Source: RGIG5612 sp045627365 (GTDB taxonomy: Bacteria > Bacillota > Clostridia > Lachnospirales > Lachnospiraceae). From it: a stretch of DNA of 64,000 nt. Shown here piece by piece: positions 40,844 through 48,985 of this stretch (position 1 is the first letter of the stretch; each line of letters begins with the position of its first letter). The position numbers were made by a program, and so were the translations under genes. A model generated the notes under the pieces. That model made no database searches. It saw nothing but the letters and a program-made list of their open reading frames with translations, and was not told where the DNA came from. The stretch covers positions 14,491 to 78,490 of the forward strand of contig JAZQNN010000009.1 in NCBI GenBank assembly GCA_045627365.1. The letters are read 5' to 3'.

Positions 40844-41635
40844 TTAATTACATAAAACATCGATCATTTTCTGCACATATACCGAATCCAGAGGCACACC
40901 ATCCTCCTCAAAAGTCAAAATATAATCCCGATATGGTAACATCCCCGCATCAGTAAAAGCGTTGATTTTCCAACGTGCCTCCCTAAGATAATCCGGATCG
41001 TCCAGCCCTAAGTGCTCCCACCATTTTAACTTGATTTGAGCATTTCTCCATAGCGCAAGTGTGTAGTCAGTCGATATCATTTTTCCTGCAAAATACTGAT
41101 CCCATTCGTATCGGAAGGCGATTCCGTTGTCTATCAGGCAATCGCCTATCACACACTCGCTCTTTGATCTAACCAGAACTCCGTTTTTCAATCGACGTTT
41201 TCGATTTTCCGGATAAGGAGCATTTGATGGGTAGTCCGCGTTCATCCAGATCCGCAGGTCCTCGTTTTCCATCTCCGGCAGTTCGCTGTAGAGTATGCCT
41301 ATTTCGTCCGGACATTCATCCATATATTTGTCAAGTTGCAGTTCTGCTCCGCGCAAAATATCCGCCGCAGCCCCGATCATGTCACGTTCGATCGTTATGT
41401 CGTTCAGACTCTTCTCCTGGTATTTTCGTCGGAGGAGCTCTATTACTAAATCGTGATCTTTCTCCACCGAAAGATGCCTGCGTTCGCCATCAACATACCC
41501 GCGCAGGTACTTTCTGTTACCTGCCGCATACGACGTTATCGTTCCTTTGGCCAGATGTTTTAGTTCTTCTCTGGTTTCCCTTATTTTTGCATCCAAAATA
41601 TTCAGTTGTTTGTCAAAATACTCTATTTTCTGCAT
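40844..41635 (-). CDS. PD-(D/E)XK-like nuclease family protein
   Basis: 263 residues. An N-terminal coiled-coil-like part (KIRETREELKHLAKG, YAAGNRKYLRGY) is followed by a likely restriction-endonuclease fold: VRSKSECVIGDCLIDNGIAFRYE, then ISTDYTLAL (Asp190) and KLKWWEHLGLDD (Glu207-His208), then YILTFEEDGVPLDS. The E...D...ExH arrangement is that of PD-(D/E)XK proteins common in gut clostridia. No partner methylase is present. GGGGGAGA precedes the ATG at 41635. It ends directly beside the hipBA promoter. Role unknown; nuclease activity inferred. Confidence 0.75.
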   Translation of the reverse strand: MQKIEYFDKQLNILDAKIRETREELKHLAKGTITSYAAGNRKYLRGYVDGERRHLSVEKDHDLVIELLRRKYQEKSLNDITIERDMIGAAADILRGAELQLDKYMDECPDEIGILYSELPEMENEDLRIWMNADYPSNAPYPENRKRRLKNGVLVRSKSECVIGDCLIDNGIAFRYEWDQYFAGKMISTDYTLALWRNAQIKLKWWEHLGLDDPDYLREARWKINAFTDAGMLPYRDYILTFEEDGVPLDSVYVQKMIDVLCN

Positions 41636-42034
41636 TTTTTCTCCCCCTTACTCATTGTTCTAAAAATGTTATTCTCCCCCTTCAACGTATTTATCATATC
41701 TGTTATGGTATCTTGGCGAACTGGTCGCCGTCCTTTCCTGCAAAGATGCCTTCTTTTTCTTGGCCTTTCTCCCCCTCCAACGAAAGATTGGCGTTTTCCC
41801 GTATATGCTGGCGAAATATAAGTCTAAATAGACTGGTTATATCCTTCAAAAATCTTCTCCCTCTACAAAACTCATCGACTTTTTCGCCAGCGCCTACGAT
41901 AAAATCAGCATTCTTGCTACTAGGGGGAGAATCCACATATCAAATCCGGAAGCCGCAGCGTCGAATCCGGAAGCCGCAGCGTCGAAACGCCCCTCCGGCA
42001 GGCCTGAACGCTCGTAATACGTAATACAGCGCAT
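41636..42034. other. Gene-poor stretch between the PD-(D/E)XK gene and the DUF1015 terminator
   Basis: About 400 bp with no convincing gene. It contains three copies of TTCTCCCCC-type text (near 41639, 41672 and 41767; the last two extend to a shared CTYCAACG), one inverse copy (TAGGGGGAGAATCC near 41931) and the 21-bp tandem repeat at 41943-41984. It may be a remnant of an inserted or decayed gene. Confidence 0.5.
41943..41984. repeat. Two perfect tandem copies of a 21-bp unit
   Basis: The unit starts AATCCGGAAGCCGCAG and is 21 bp long; copies occupy 41943-41963 and 41964-41984. The length is a multiple of three but no real reading frame covers it. Confidence 0.9.
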
Positions 42035-42064
42035 AAAAAAACTCCCCGATGATCTCGGGGAGTT
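42035..42064 (-). terminator. Terminator of the serC-serA-DUF1015 unit
   Basis: AACTCCCCGA-N5-TCGGGGAGTT stem followed by six T on the minus strand, about 78 bp past the DUF1015 stop. Confidence 0.9.
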
Positions 42065-42141
42065 GTCTTTTCAATATGTAACTGTCTGTTTCGTTTCTTA
42101 TGCACGTAGGTATTTTCACATAGCCATGCACGGATGTCAAC

Positions 42142-43398
42142 CTAGATTCTGTGGATGAACAGACCGCTCTGCAGCTTCGGCTCAAACCAGGTGGACTTAG
42201 GCGGCATGACCTTGCCCTCGTCCGTAACGCGGATGATCTCGTCCATTGAGGTCGGATAAAGTGCAAATGCGACCTGCATATCCTCGCTGCATCTTTTCTC
42301 AAGTTCAGCGTAGCCGCGCACGCCGCCGACAAAATCGATACGCGCGTCCTTTCGCGGATCTTCGATACCAAGTATCGGACCGAGCACATTGTCCTGCAGA
42401 AGTGATACGTCAAGTCCGCCGATCGCGTCATCCTTGAGTATCGCCTCGCGCGCATCCAGCGTGTACCAGCAGCCGTCAAGGAACATATCTATCTCGCCTT
42501 TGCGGCGGGTCGTGCATACATCGCGTTCCTTGATCATCTCGAGCTTATCAGGCGCGATTTCCTCGATCCTGAAAAGGTCGTTCAGCTTATCTAAGAACTC
42601 TTCGCTGCTGAGTCCGTTAAGATCGCGTACAACTCGGTAGTAAGGCATTATCAGCAGCTCGTCGTGCGGAAATGCAACTGCCAGGAAGTAGTTGAATTCC
42701 TCATCACCGGTGAATCCTGCCTCGCGCCTCTTTTGGCAAACGCTCGCTGCCGACGCGCTCCTGTGATGTCCGTCCGCGATATACAGGCTTTCAAGTTCAC
42801 CGAAAACCGTGGTGATCGTCTCGACCATATCAGGGTCAGAGACTTTCCAGACGGTCTGCCGCACATCGTCTTCTGAAACGAAATCGCAAAGCGGCTCGCC
42901 TTCCGCGATCTGTGCCAGGATTATCCGGATCTCAGGTTTTGACTGAAATGCCAGAAAGACAAGTCCGGTCTGCGCTGAGCAGATATCGATATGCCTGGTT
43001 CTGTCATCTTCTTTGTCCTGACGGGTGAACTCGTGACGCTTTATAACACCATTCAGATAGTCATCAACACAGAAGCATGCAACAAGGCCTGTCTGCGCTC
43101 TGCCGTTCCTGATTTCGCGGTAAATATAGTAGCAATCCACATCGTCTTTCACGAAAACGCCTTTGGCCAGATTCTCATCGATCAATGCCTTGGCATGCTC
43201 GTATACTTCGTTAGAAGCCGGGTCGGTTCCCAGTGGAAAATCTACCTCCGGACGCACGATCCTTAAGAACGAATTCTCGTTCTCTGATGCGCGCCGTCTG
43301 GCCTCTTCCTCAGAATAAACATCATACGGAAGTGTCGAAACTGACTTTACGAGATCTTCGCGAGGCCTGATAGCCTTGAACGGTTTAACTCCTGCCAT
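42142..43398 (-). CDS. DUF1015 family protein
   Basis: 418 residues, cytosolic. It starts MAGVKPFKAIRPREDL with VSTLPYDVYSEEEARR, the usual DUF1015 opening. The segment SLYIADGHHRSASA resembles the DGHHR motif of ParB/Srx-fold serine kinases (SerK), and YNYFLAVAFPHDEL follows in the family manner. It is the third gene after serC and serA, 7 bp from serA. A kinase or regulatory role in serine metabolism is inferred from motif and neighbours, not shown. Confidence 0.87.
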   Translation of the reverse strand: MAGVKPFKAIRPREDLVKSVSTLPYDVYSEEEARRRASENENSFLRIVRPEVDFPLGTDPASNEVYEHAKALIDENLAKGVFVKDDVDCYYIYREIRNGRAQTGLVACFCVDDYLNGVIKRHEFTRQDKEDDRTRHIDICSAQTGLVFLAFQSKPEIRIILAQIAEGEPLCDFVSEDDVRQTVWKVSDPDMVETITTVFGELESLYIADGHHRSASAASVCQKRREAGFTGDEEFNYFLAVAFPHDELLIMPYYRVVRDLNGLSSEEFLDKLNDLFRIEEIAPDKLEMIKERDVCTTRRKGEIDMFLDGCWYTLDAREAILKDDAIGGLDVSLLQDNVLGPILGIEDPRKDARIDFVGGVRGYAELEKRCSEDMQVAFALYPTSMDEIIRVTDEGKVMPPKSTWFEPKLQSGLFIHRI

Positions 43399-43405
43399 AC
43401 TTACC

Positions 43406-44563
43406 TCACGCTATGCTGCGGAATCTGATCACGCCTTCAAGAGCTTCAAATGCGCATTTAACGCAGCCGTCTCCAACTGCATCAAACATCGAATATGAGT
43501 ACTCTCCGCGTGTCTTGCTTACCATATCGGTGATGTCAAGGCCTGCTGCCTTAACTGCATTTGCAACATCAGTTACGTCAAGAGAAGCCTTGTGAAGTAC
43601 GCAGATCCTCTTGCTGCCTGCCTTCTTCGGGCCAAGTGTTGCAGCCGGGAAGTTAACGCTGTTTCTGATATTTCCGTTCTCAAGGAAATCAACGATCTCC
43701 TGAACTGCCATGATCGCACAGTTGTCTTCGGATTCTTCGGTAGAAGCTCCAAGGTGCGGGATCAGGATCGTGTTAGGAAGATCTGAGGTCTCGCCTGTCG
43801 GGAAGTCGCAGATGTATTTCGCAACTTTGCCGCTCTCAAGAGCTGCGCGAATATCCTCTGTATTAACCAGCAGATCGCGGGCGAGGTTGATAACGACCAG
43901 TCCGTCCTTGGCGTTTGCAAGGAGTGCTGCATTGATCATTCCGTTGGTTGCAGGCATTGCAGGAACATGGATCGTGATCATGTCAGCTGCTGCAACAACT
44001 TCTTCGTTGGATGCTGCGATCACTACGTTAGGATCAAGCGCAGCGCGCATATTGTCATTTAAGAATGCGTCGAATCCGACGACCTTCATGCCGAGCTGAA
44101 TAGCTACATTGGCGACCTTGATGCCGATTGCTCCGAGGCCGATAACGCCAAGGGTCTTTCCGGTGATTTCGTGTCCGACGAATCTCTTCTTTTCTTTCTC
44201 TGTAAGGGCTGCAATGTCAGCATTGCCTGCCTGTGATGCGGTCCAGTTTATGCCGCCAACGACATCACGAAGGCCTAAGATAGCCGCGAAGATAAAGAGC
44301 TCTTTAACTCCGTTGGCATTGGCACCCGGGGTGTTGAAAACAACGATTCCCTGCTCTGCGCAACGCTCAAGCGGAATATTGTTTACTCCGGCTCCGGCGC
44401 GGGCGATACACTGTACGCTCGGCTCGAACTCCATGTCATGCATCTTGGCGCTTCTGACTAAGATGGCGTCTGCTGCTTCATTTTCAGCGACCTGAACATA
44501 ATCCGCGCTGAAATTGTCAAGACCGATCTTGGCAATAGGATTTAAGCACTTGTAGTTAAACAT
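43406..44563 (-). CDS. serA: D-3-phosphoglycerate dehydrogenase
   Basis: First enzyme of serine synthesis: NAD-dependent oxidation of 3-phosphoglycerate. 385 residues with the NAD-binding GKTLGVIGLGAIGIKVANVA, catalytic region VINLARDLLVNTEDIRAAL and a C-terminal ACT-like part (KRICVLHKASLDVTDVANAV). This is the short SerA form. Its ATG overlaps the serC stop (TAATG), so the two are coupled. Confidence 0.95.
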   Translation of the reverse strand: MFNYKCLNPIAKIGLDNFSADYVQVAENEAADAILVRSAKMHDMEFEPSVQCIARAGAGVNNIPLERCAEQGIVVFNTPGANANGVKELFIFAAILGLRDVVGGINWTASQAGNADIAALTEKEKKRFVGHEITGKTLGVIGLGAIGIKVANVAIQLGMKVVGFDAFLNDNMRAALDPNVVIAASNEEVVAAADMITIHVPAMPATNGMINAALLANAKDGLVVINLARDLLVNTEDIRAALESGKVAKYICDFPTGETSDLPNTILIPHLGASTEESEDNCAIMAVQEIVDFLENGNIRNSVNFPAATLGPKKAGSKRICVLHKASLDVTDVANAVKAAGLDITDMVSKTRGEYSYSMFDAVGDGCVKCAFEALEGVIRFRSIA

Positions 44564-45645
44564 TACGCATTCTCCTTCTCGAATTTCTCCATAAATGCAA
44601 CAAGGGCTTCAACGCCTGCGTAAGGCATTGCGTTGTAGATAGAAGCTCTCATTCCGCCTACTGTTCTGTGGCCCTTCAGCTGAACAAGGCCTGCAGCTGT
44701 GGACTCTTTTACAAATTTAGCATCAAGCTCTTCTGAGCCTGTAACGAACGGAACATTCATGATCGAACGGTCCTCAGGAACAACGGTTCCCTTGAACAGT
44801 TTGCTTGAATCAAGATATTCATAAAGGAATTTAGCCTTCTTGATGTTTCTCTCCTGCATAGCCTCAAGGCCGCCCATTGACTTGAGCCACTTAAATACCT
44901 TACCGCAGATGTAGATGCCGTATGCGTTCGGGGTATTGTAAAGAGAATCATTATCAGCATGAGTTTTGTATTTGAGCATAGTCGGTGTGCCTGCAAGAAC
45001 GTTCTCTGTGATGAGGTCTTTTCTGACAATGACTACAACCAGACCTGCCGGTCCGATGTTCTTCTGTGCGCCTGCAAAGATAAGGCCGTACTTGGTAACG
45101 TCACATGGCTCCGAAAGGAACATAGAGCTCTGGTCAGCTACAAGGAGCTTGCCCTTTGTATTCGGAAGTGTCCGGAACTTGGTTCCGTAAATCGTATTGT
45201 TCTCGCAGATATAAACGTAATCGGCGTTATCATGGATCGGAAGATCTGAACAATCCGGAATGTATGAGAAGGTCTTGTCTTCACTGGTTGCGATCTTGTA
45301 CGCGTCGCCGTAGATCTTGCCTTCAGAAAATGCCTTTTTAGCCCACTGTCCGGTAACGATATAATCAGCTACCTTATTCTTCATCAGGTTCATAGGAACT
45401 GCTGCAAACTGCTGTGAAGCGCCGCCCTGAACGAAGAGCACTTCGTACTCTTCAGGAATGTTCAGAAGGTCGATCAGATCCTGCTTGGCATCTGCGATGA
45501 TCTTGGCAAACTCTTTGCTTCTGTGGGACATTTCCATAACGCCCAATCCGGCTCCCCTGTAATCGAGCATTTCATCTGCTGCTTCCTTCAAAACTTCCTC
45601 CGGCAGTGTGGCCGGTCCTGCTGCGAAATTGTATACTCTGCTCAT
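44563..45645 (-). CDS. serC: Phosphoserine aminotransferase
   Basis: PLP enzyme making 3-phosphoserine from 3-phosphohydroxypyruvate and glutamate. MSRVYNFAAGPATLPEEVL is the family start. QGGASQQFAAVPMNL and IFAGAQKNIGPAGLVVVIV contain the substrate loop and PLP lysine; KGHRTVGGMRASIYNAMP is the conserved end. About 360 residues. The frame extends to a TTG at 45666, but the ATG at 45645 has AAAGGA upstream. Confidence 0.97.
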   Translation of the reverse strand: MSRVYNFAAGPATLPEEVLKEAADEMLDYRGAGLGVMEMSHRSKEFAKIIADAKQDLIDLLNIPEEYEVLFVQGGASQQFAAVPMNLMKNKVADYIVTGQWAKKAFSEGKIYGDAYKIATSEDKTFSYIPDCSDLPIHDNADYVYICENNTIYGTKFRTLPNTKGKLLVADQSSMFLSEPCDVTKYGLIFAGAQKNIGPAGLVVVIVRKDLITENVLAGTPTMLKYKTHADNDSLYNTPNAYGIYICGKVFKWLKSMGGLEAMQERNIKKAKFLYEYLDSSKLFKGTVVPEDRSIMNVPFVTGSEELDAKFVKESTAAGLVQLKGHRTVGGMRASIYNAMPYAGVEALVAFMEKFEKENA

Positions 45646-45741
45646 TTTCCTTTTCTCCTTATTCAAACAACGAATCTGTTGTTTTATTCTTTATTTTGCC
45701 TGCTTTAGTGAATTAAACCGCTAAATCAAGTTATTTCAGTG

Positions 45742-45770
45742 ATTGTAAACCCGCTATATAGTTTTTTCAA
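45742..45770 (-). promoter_or_regulatory. Promoter of serC-serA-DUF1015
   Basis: TTGAAA, 17 bp, TACAAT on the minus strand, about 96 nt before the serC ATG. The AT-rich leader shows no riboswitch or T-box that I recognise. Confidence 0.7.
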
Positions 45771-45827
45771 TGCTAAGAATGACCTTACTTTATTAACGCG
45801 TTAAAACGTTTTTTGTTAATTATATAC

Positions 45828-45853
45828 AAAAAGGGGAGCCATCCGGCTCCCCT
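45828..45853 (-). terminator. Terminator after yajC
   Basis: AGGGGAGCC-GGAT-GGCTCCCCT stem followed by TTTTT on the minus strand. It ends the long relA-to-yajC run. Confidence 0.92.
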
Positions 45854-45880
45854 CGTAGATTGCACTTGAATGTACCTGAA

Positions 45881-46435
45881 TTAATCTTCAGTCTTCGGTG
45901 CCTCTGCTTCAGCCGGTGCTGCGCTTTCAGCCTCTGATGATGAAGATGAACATGATGATGAGATTTCTGCCTTAGCAGCTGCTGCTTCGGCCTGTGCCTG
46001 AGCTTCTTCAGCCTCGGCCTTCTTTCTTCCGAAGAACTTCTTCTTCGGCTCTTCAGCCGGTGCTGCCTGAGGTGCTGCATATGCTGCATTGGCTTTCTCA
46101 ACCTGTGATATAGCCTGCTTGCTCATTGGGATACGGCAGTTCTTGTTGTTGCCGAACTCAACGATTACTGTATCACCATTAATAGCTACGATTGTTCCAT
46201 AGAATCCGCTGGTAGTCAGAACGCTGTCGCCCGGCTCCATTGCATTCATTGTATCCTGTTGCTGCTGTCTCTGCTTCTTCTGCGGACGGATCATCAGGAA
46301 GTAAATAATTGCTGCGAATATAACAAGGTATATTACGATGATCCACCAGTTGCCGCCCTGCTGTGTTCCGTCAGCTGCAGCGGTAGCTGTGGTTGCCGGT
46401 GCTCCAAAGCAAAGTACGTAGTTAATAAAATCCAT
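45881..46435 (-). CDS. yajC: Preprotein translocase accessory subunit YajC
   Basis: Small membrane partner of SecDF. MDFINYVLCFGAP, then one TM helix (WWIIVIYLVIFAAIIYFLM) followed at once by IRPQKKQRQQQQDTM, the YajC hallmark, and LEPGDSVLTT-type text (MEPGDSVLTTSGFYGTIVAI). About 184 residues; the C-terminal 80 residues are Ala/Glu-rich (EEAQAQAEAAAAKAE) with a Ser-rich patch, a long tail for YajC. ATG at 46435 has AGGAGG upstream. The frame to 46501 is rejected. Confidence 0.94.
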   Translation of the reverse strand: MDFINYVLCFGAPATTATAAADGTQQGGNWWIIVIYLVIFAAIIYFLMIRPQKKQRQQQQDTMNAMEPGDSVLTTSGFYGTIVAINGDTVIVEFGNNKNCRIPMSKQAISQVEKANAAYAAPQAAPAEEPKKKFFGRKKAEAEEAQAQAEAAAAKAEISSSCSSSSSEAESAAPAEAEAPKTED

Positions 46436-46521
46436 TTTCAATCCTCCTGGATAAGTACTGTATGGTAGTATCTCACAAAAGCCCCATACTATCAAGCACA
46501 TATTTCAATAATTATCGGAAT

Positions 46522-47661
46522 TTATAAGCCTAATTCTTCAAATCCGTCCAGCATTTCCTTCTTGTATGCCGCAAAACGTCCCTCAAGGATCGCGTTCCTC
46601 GCATCCGCTGCCAGCTTGTTGTAAAAATGCAGGTTGTGCATTACGCAAAGTCTGAGTCCCAGCATCTCTTTGGCTTTCAGCAAATGCCTTATGTACGCCC
46701 TTGAATAATGCCTGCATGCCGGGCAGTCGCAGCCTTCTTCTATAGGCCTCTCGTCCAGCTCGTACCGGGCATTGAAAAGGTTCAGTTTTCCGCTCTTTGT
46801 ATACACATGACCGTGGCGGCCGTTTCTTGAAGGATATACACAATCGAAGAAGTCAACGCCTCTTTCTATGCCCTCTAAGATATTGGCCGGTGTTCCGACG
46901 CCCATAAGGTATGTCGGCTTGTTTTGAGGCAAATGCGGCACCGTAGCGTCAAGTATCGCATACATCTGCTCGTGGCTTTCGCCGACTGCCAGACCGCCTA
47001 CCGCGTAACCTGCCATGTCAAGGCTTGAGATATAATCGGCGTTTCGTACTCTGATGTCCTCGAAGCACGCGCCCTGGTTGATCCCGAAAAGGAGCTGGTT
47101 CTTATTTATCGTGTCTTCAAGACTGTTCAGACGATTCATCTCATCGATACTTCTGATGAGCCATCTTTCGGTCCGTTCTACGCTCTTTTCAACGTATTTG
47201 CGCTCGGCGACGCTGGAAGGGCATTCATCGAACGCCATGGCGATCGTGCTCGCCAGATGTGACTGTATCTGCATACTCTCTTCCGGGCCCATAAATATCT
47301 TGTGTCCGTCGATATGAGAGTTGAAAGTCACGCCTTCTTCCTTTATCTTGCGAAGAGTCGCCAAAGAGAACACCTGAAATCCGCCGCAGTCGGTAAGTGT
47401 CGGTCTGTCCCAGTTCGTGAACTTTTGAAGACCGCCGAGTTTCTTGATGATCTCATCGCCCGTACGCACGTGCAGATGGTATGTATTGCAAAGCATCACC
47501 TGCGTGCCGAGTTCCTTGAGGTCAGCCGTGGAAACAGCACCTTTGATCGCAGCAACAGTCGCAACATTCATGAATACCGGTGTCTGGACCTTGCCGTGGA
47601 CCGTCTCGAATGTAGCCGCCTTGGCTTTGCCGTCTATGTTGTCGATGGTATATGTCGCCAT
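46522..47661 (-). CDS. tgt: tRNA-guanine transglycosylase (Tgt)
   Basis: Exchanges G34 for preQ1 in tRNAs with GUN anticodons. 379 residues with DCGGFQVFSLATLRK (active-site Asp), GGLAVGESHEQM, FFDCVYPSRNGRHGHVYT (nucleophilic Asp) and the zinc site CDCPACRHYSRAYIRHLL. The ATG directly abuts the upstream stop (TAAATG). The tgt-yajC order is common. Confidence 0.97.
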   Translation of the reverse strand: MATYTIDNIDGKAKAATFETVHGKVQTPVFMNVATVAAIKGAVSTADLKELGTQVMLCNTYHLHVRTGDEIIKKLGGLQKFTNWDRPTLTDCGGFQVFSLATLRKIKEEGVTFNSHIDGHKIFMGPEESMQIQSHLASTIAMAFDECPSSVAERKYVEKSVERTERWLIRSIDEMNRLNSLEDTINKNQLLFGINQGACFEDIRVRNADYISSLDMAGYAVGGLAVGESHEQMYAILDATVPHLPQNKPTYLMGVGTPANILEGIERGVDFFDCVYPSRNGRHGHVYTKSGKLNLFNARYELDERPIEEGCDCPACRHYSRAYIRHLLKAKEMLGLRLCVMHNLHFYNKLAADARNAILEGRFAAYKKEMLDGFEELGL

Positions 47662-48966
47662 TTATTTCTCCTGAAGTCTGTTCAGTGTATCTTTAAGTGC
47701 ATCTGAGATATAACCGATCTTGCATGAGCCCTTGCCGCCCGGAACCATTCCGGCCTTTATGGTCGTCTCAGCAAGCATTTTGAGTGTCTCATCGTCCTTG
47801 ATATATCCGCCGTCACAGATGATGCTCGCGTCGTGATTGAGCACGATCGTTGTTCCTGCCTTTGAGCATTCCTTAAGCTCTGCGCCGAGCGAATTGTACA
47901 GCTCTCCGCCGATACCGATCAGCGCCAGGTCGCCGATCCTTACGTAGTGCATCCTGATATCATAGGTTTCCTCTGAGTCCGTCTTAGGTGCTCTTGCCCA
48001 GTCGATACCGGTCTGAATTTCCGCGCTGCCTGTAGTGCATGCCAGAGTCCTTATAACTTCCTTGATATCTGCAAAATGCCTTGCCGCCAGCGCCAGCATG
48101 ATCCTGTCTGCTACGCTGCCGTCCGCGATGTCGTATTTGCAGGCCTTACCGGTTTCGGGGTCAGGATAAAAGACTTCATTGCCTACGAGTGGATTGATGT
48201 TGCCTGCCGCACCGCTGGTCCAGAGTGCGACCGCACCCGGATACTTAGCCTCGATGTATGTGGAAACATTGCCCGCAATGTCGCCGCTGATGCCCATCCT
48301 GCCCTGCTCGTCGAACTTGTTTAAGAACATCGTACAGCAATGAACAGGATAATTGACCAGAAATGCGATAGGCTGGCCTTCAAGGGTTTCTGCCTTCAGC
48401 ACAAACAGAGTCGGGTCGACCGGCTTCTTGGATGCGCCCTGAGTCAGGAACGGCGTTACATTGCCGTCCTCATCCTCGTAGTAATATGTGGCATTACGCA
48501 TCACGTTGATGTAGCTTGTGCCTTCTGCCCAGCCGATACGTGCCGGCTTAAGGTCAGCCAGCGCACGGCCTACAGCGCCGGTCAGCTGCTCAAGGACAAA
48601 TGCCTCATATGCAGCCATCGCTGACTTCTGTGCGTCCGTGTACTCGCATTTTCTCTCACTTGGTCTGAATGTTGTAAGCGGAGCTGAATGCGTATGTGTT
48701 CCGACGTAAATGATATTCTCCTCAGGGATGTCAAACTTTGCTGACAGGATGGCCAGCCATTCCTTTGGATTCGGTGATTTGTCCAGATCAAATGAAATGA
48801 TCAGGACTTTGCTCTCGCCGTTATCGATCGCCAGCACGCGGAGCGCCAGTGTGTCCCAGATGCCGCCGTATGGTATTCCCATCAGCGCGTAAAGGTCCGG
48901 CACAAGTTTCTCGTCAGGCGTGATATCAGCCTTCGCTGCCGCGCATTTCAACACATTCTTATTCAT
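47662..48966 (-). CDS. Neutral/alkaline ceramidase-like protein, cytosolic
   Basis: 434 residues resembling the N-terminal domain of neutral/alkaline non-lysosomal ceramidase: AAAKADITPDEK, IIYVGTHTHSAPLTTF (zinc-binding histidines), YPVHCCTMF and ALWTSGAAGNINPLVG with the region of the nucleophile. The family's C-terminal immunoglobulin-like domain is missing and no signal peptide is visible, so it is probably an intracellular amidase or esterase with another substrate. It lies between aspS and tgt, touching tgt with no gap, an odd guest in a run of translation genes. Confidence 0.83.
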   Translation of the reverse strand: MNKNVLKCAAAKADITPDEKLVPDLYALMGIPYGGIWDTLALRVLAIDNGESKVLIISFDLDKSPNPKEWLAILSAKFDIPEENIIYVGTHTHSAPLTTFRPSERKCEYTDAQKSAMAAYEAFVLEQLTGAVGRALADLKPARIGWAEGTSYINVMRNATYYYEDEDGNVTPFLTQGASKKPVDPTLFVLKAETLEGQPIAFLVNYPVHCCTMFLNKFDEQGRMGISGDIAGNVSTYIEAKYPGAVALWTSGAAGNINPLVGNEVFYPDPETGKACKYDIADGSVADRIMLALAARHFADIKEVIRTLACTTGSAEIQTGIDWARAPKTDSEETYDIRMHYVRIGDLALIGIGGELYNSLGAELKECSKAGTTIVLNHDASIICDGGYIKDDETLKMLAETTIKAGMVPGGKGSCKIGYISDALKDTLNRLQEK

Positions 48967-48985
48967 TCAGCATTCCCCTCTATGA

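Noticed and set aside
41703..41936. Minus-strand ORF of 77 codons in the gene-poor stretch
   Set aside because: The composition is not implausible, but there is no RBS, no recognisable family, and it starts beside a repeat; possibly a relic of a decayed gene.
41224..42024. Plus-strand ORF of 266 codons over the PD-(D/E)XK gene and the gap after it
   Set aside because: Antisense to a supported gene for half its length; Pro/Ser/Arg/Cys-rich text with no family pattern and no RBS.
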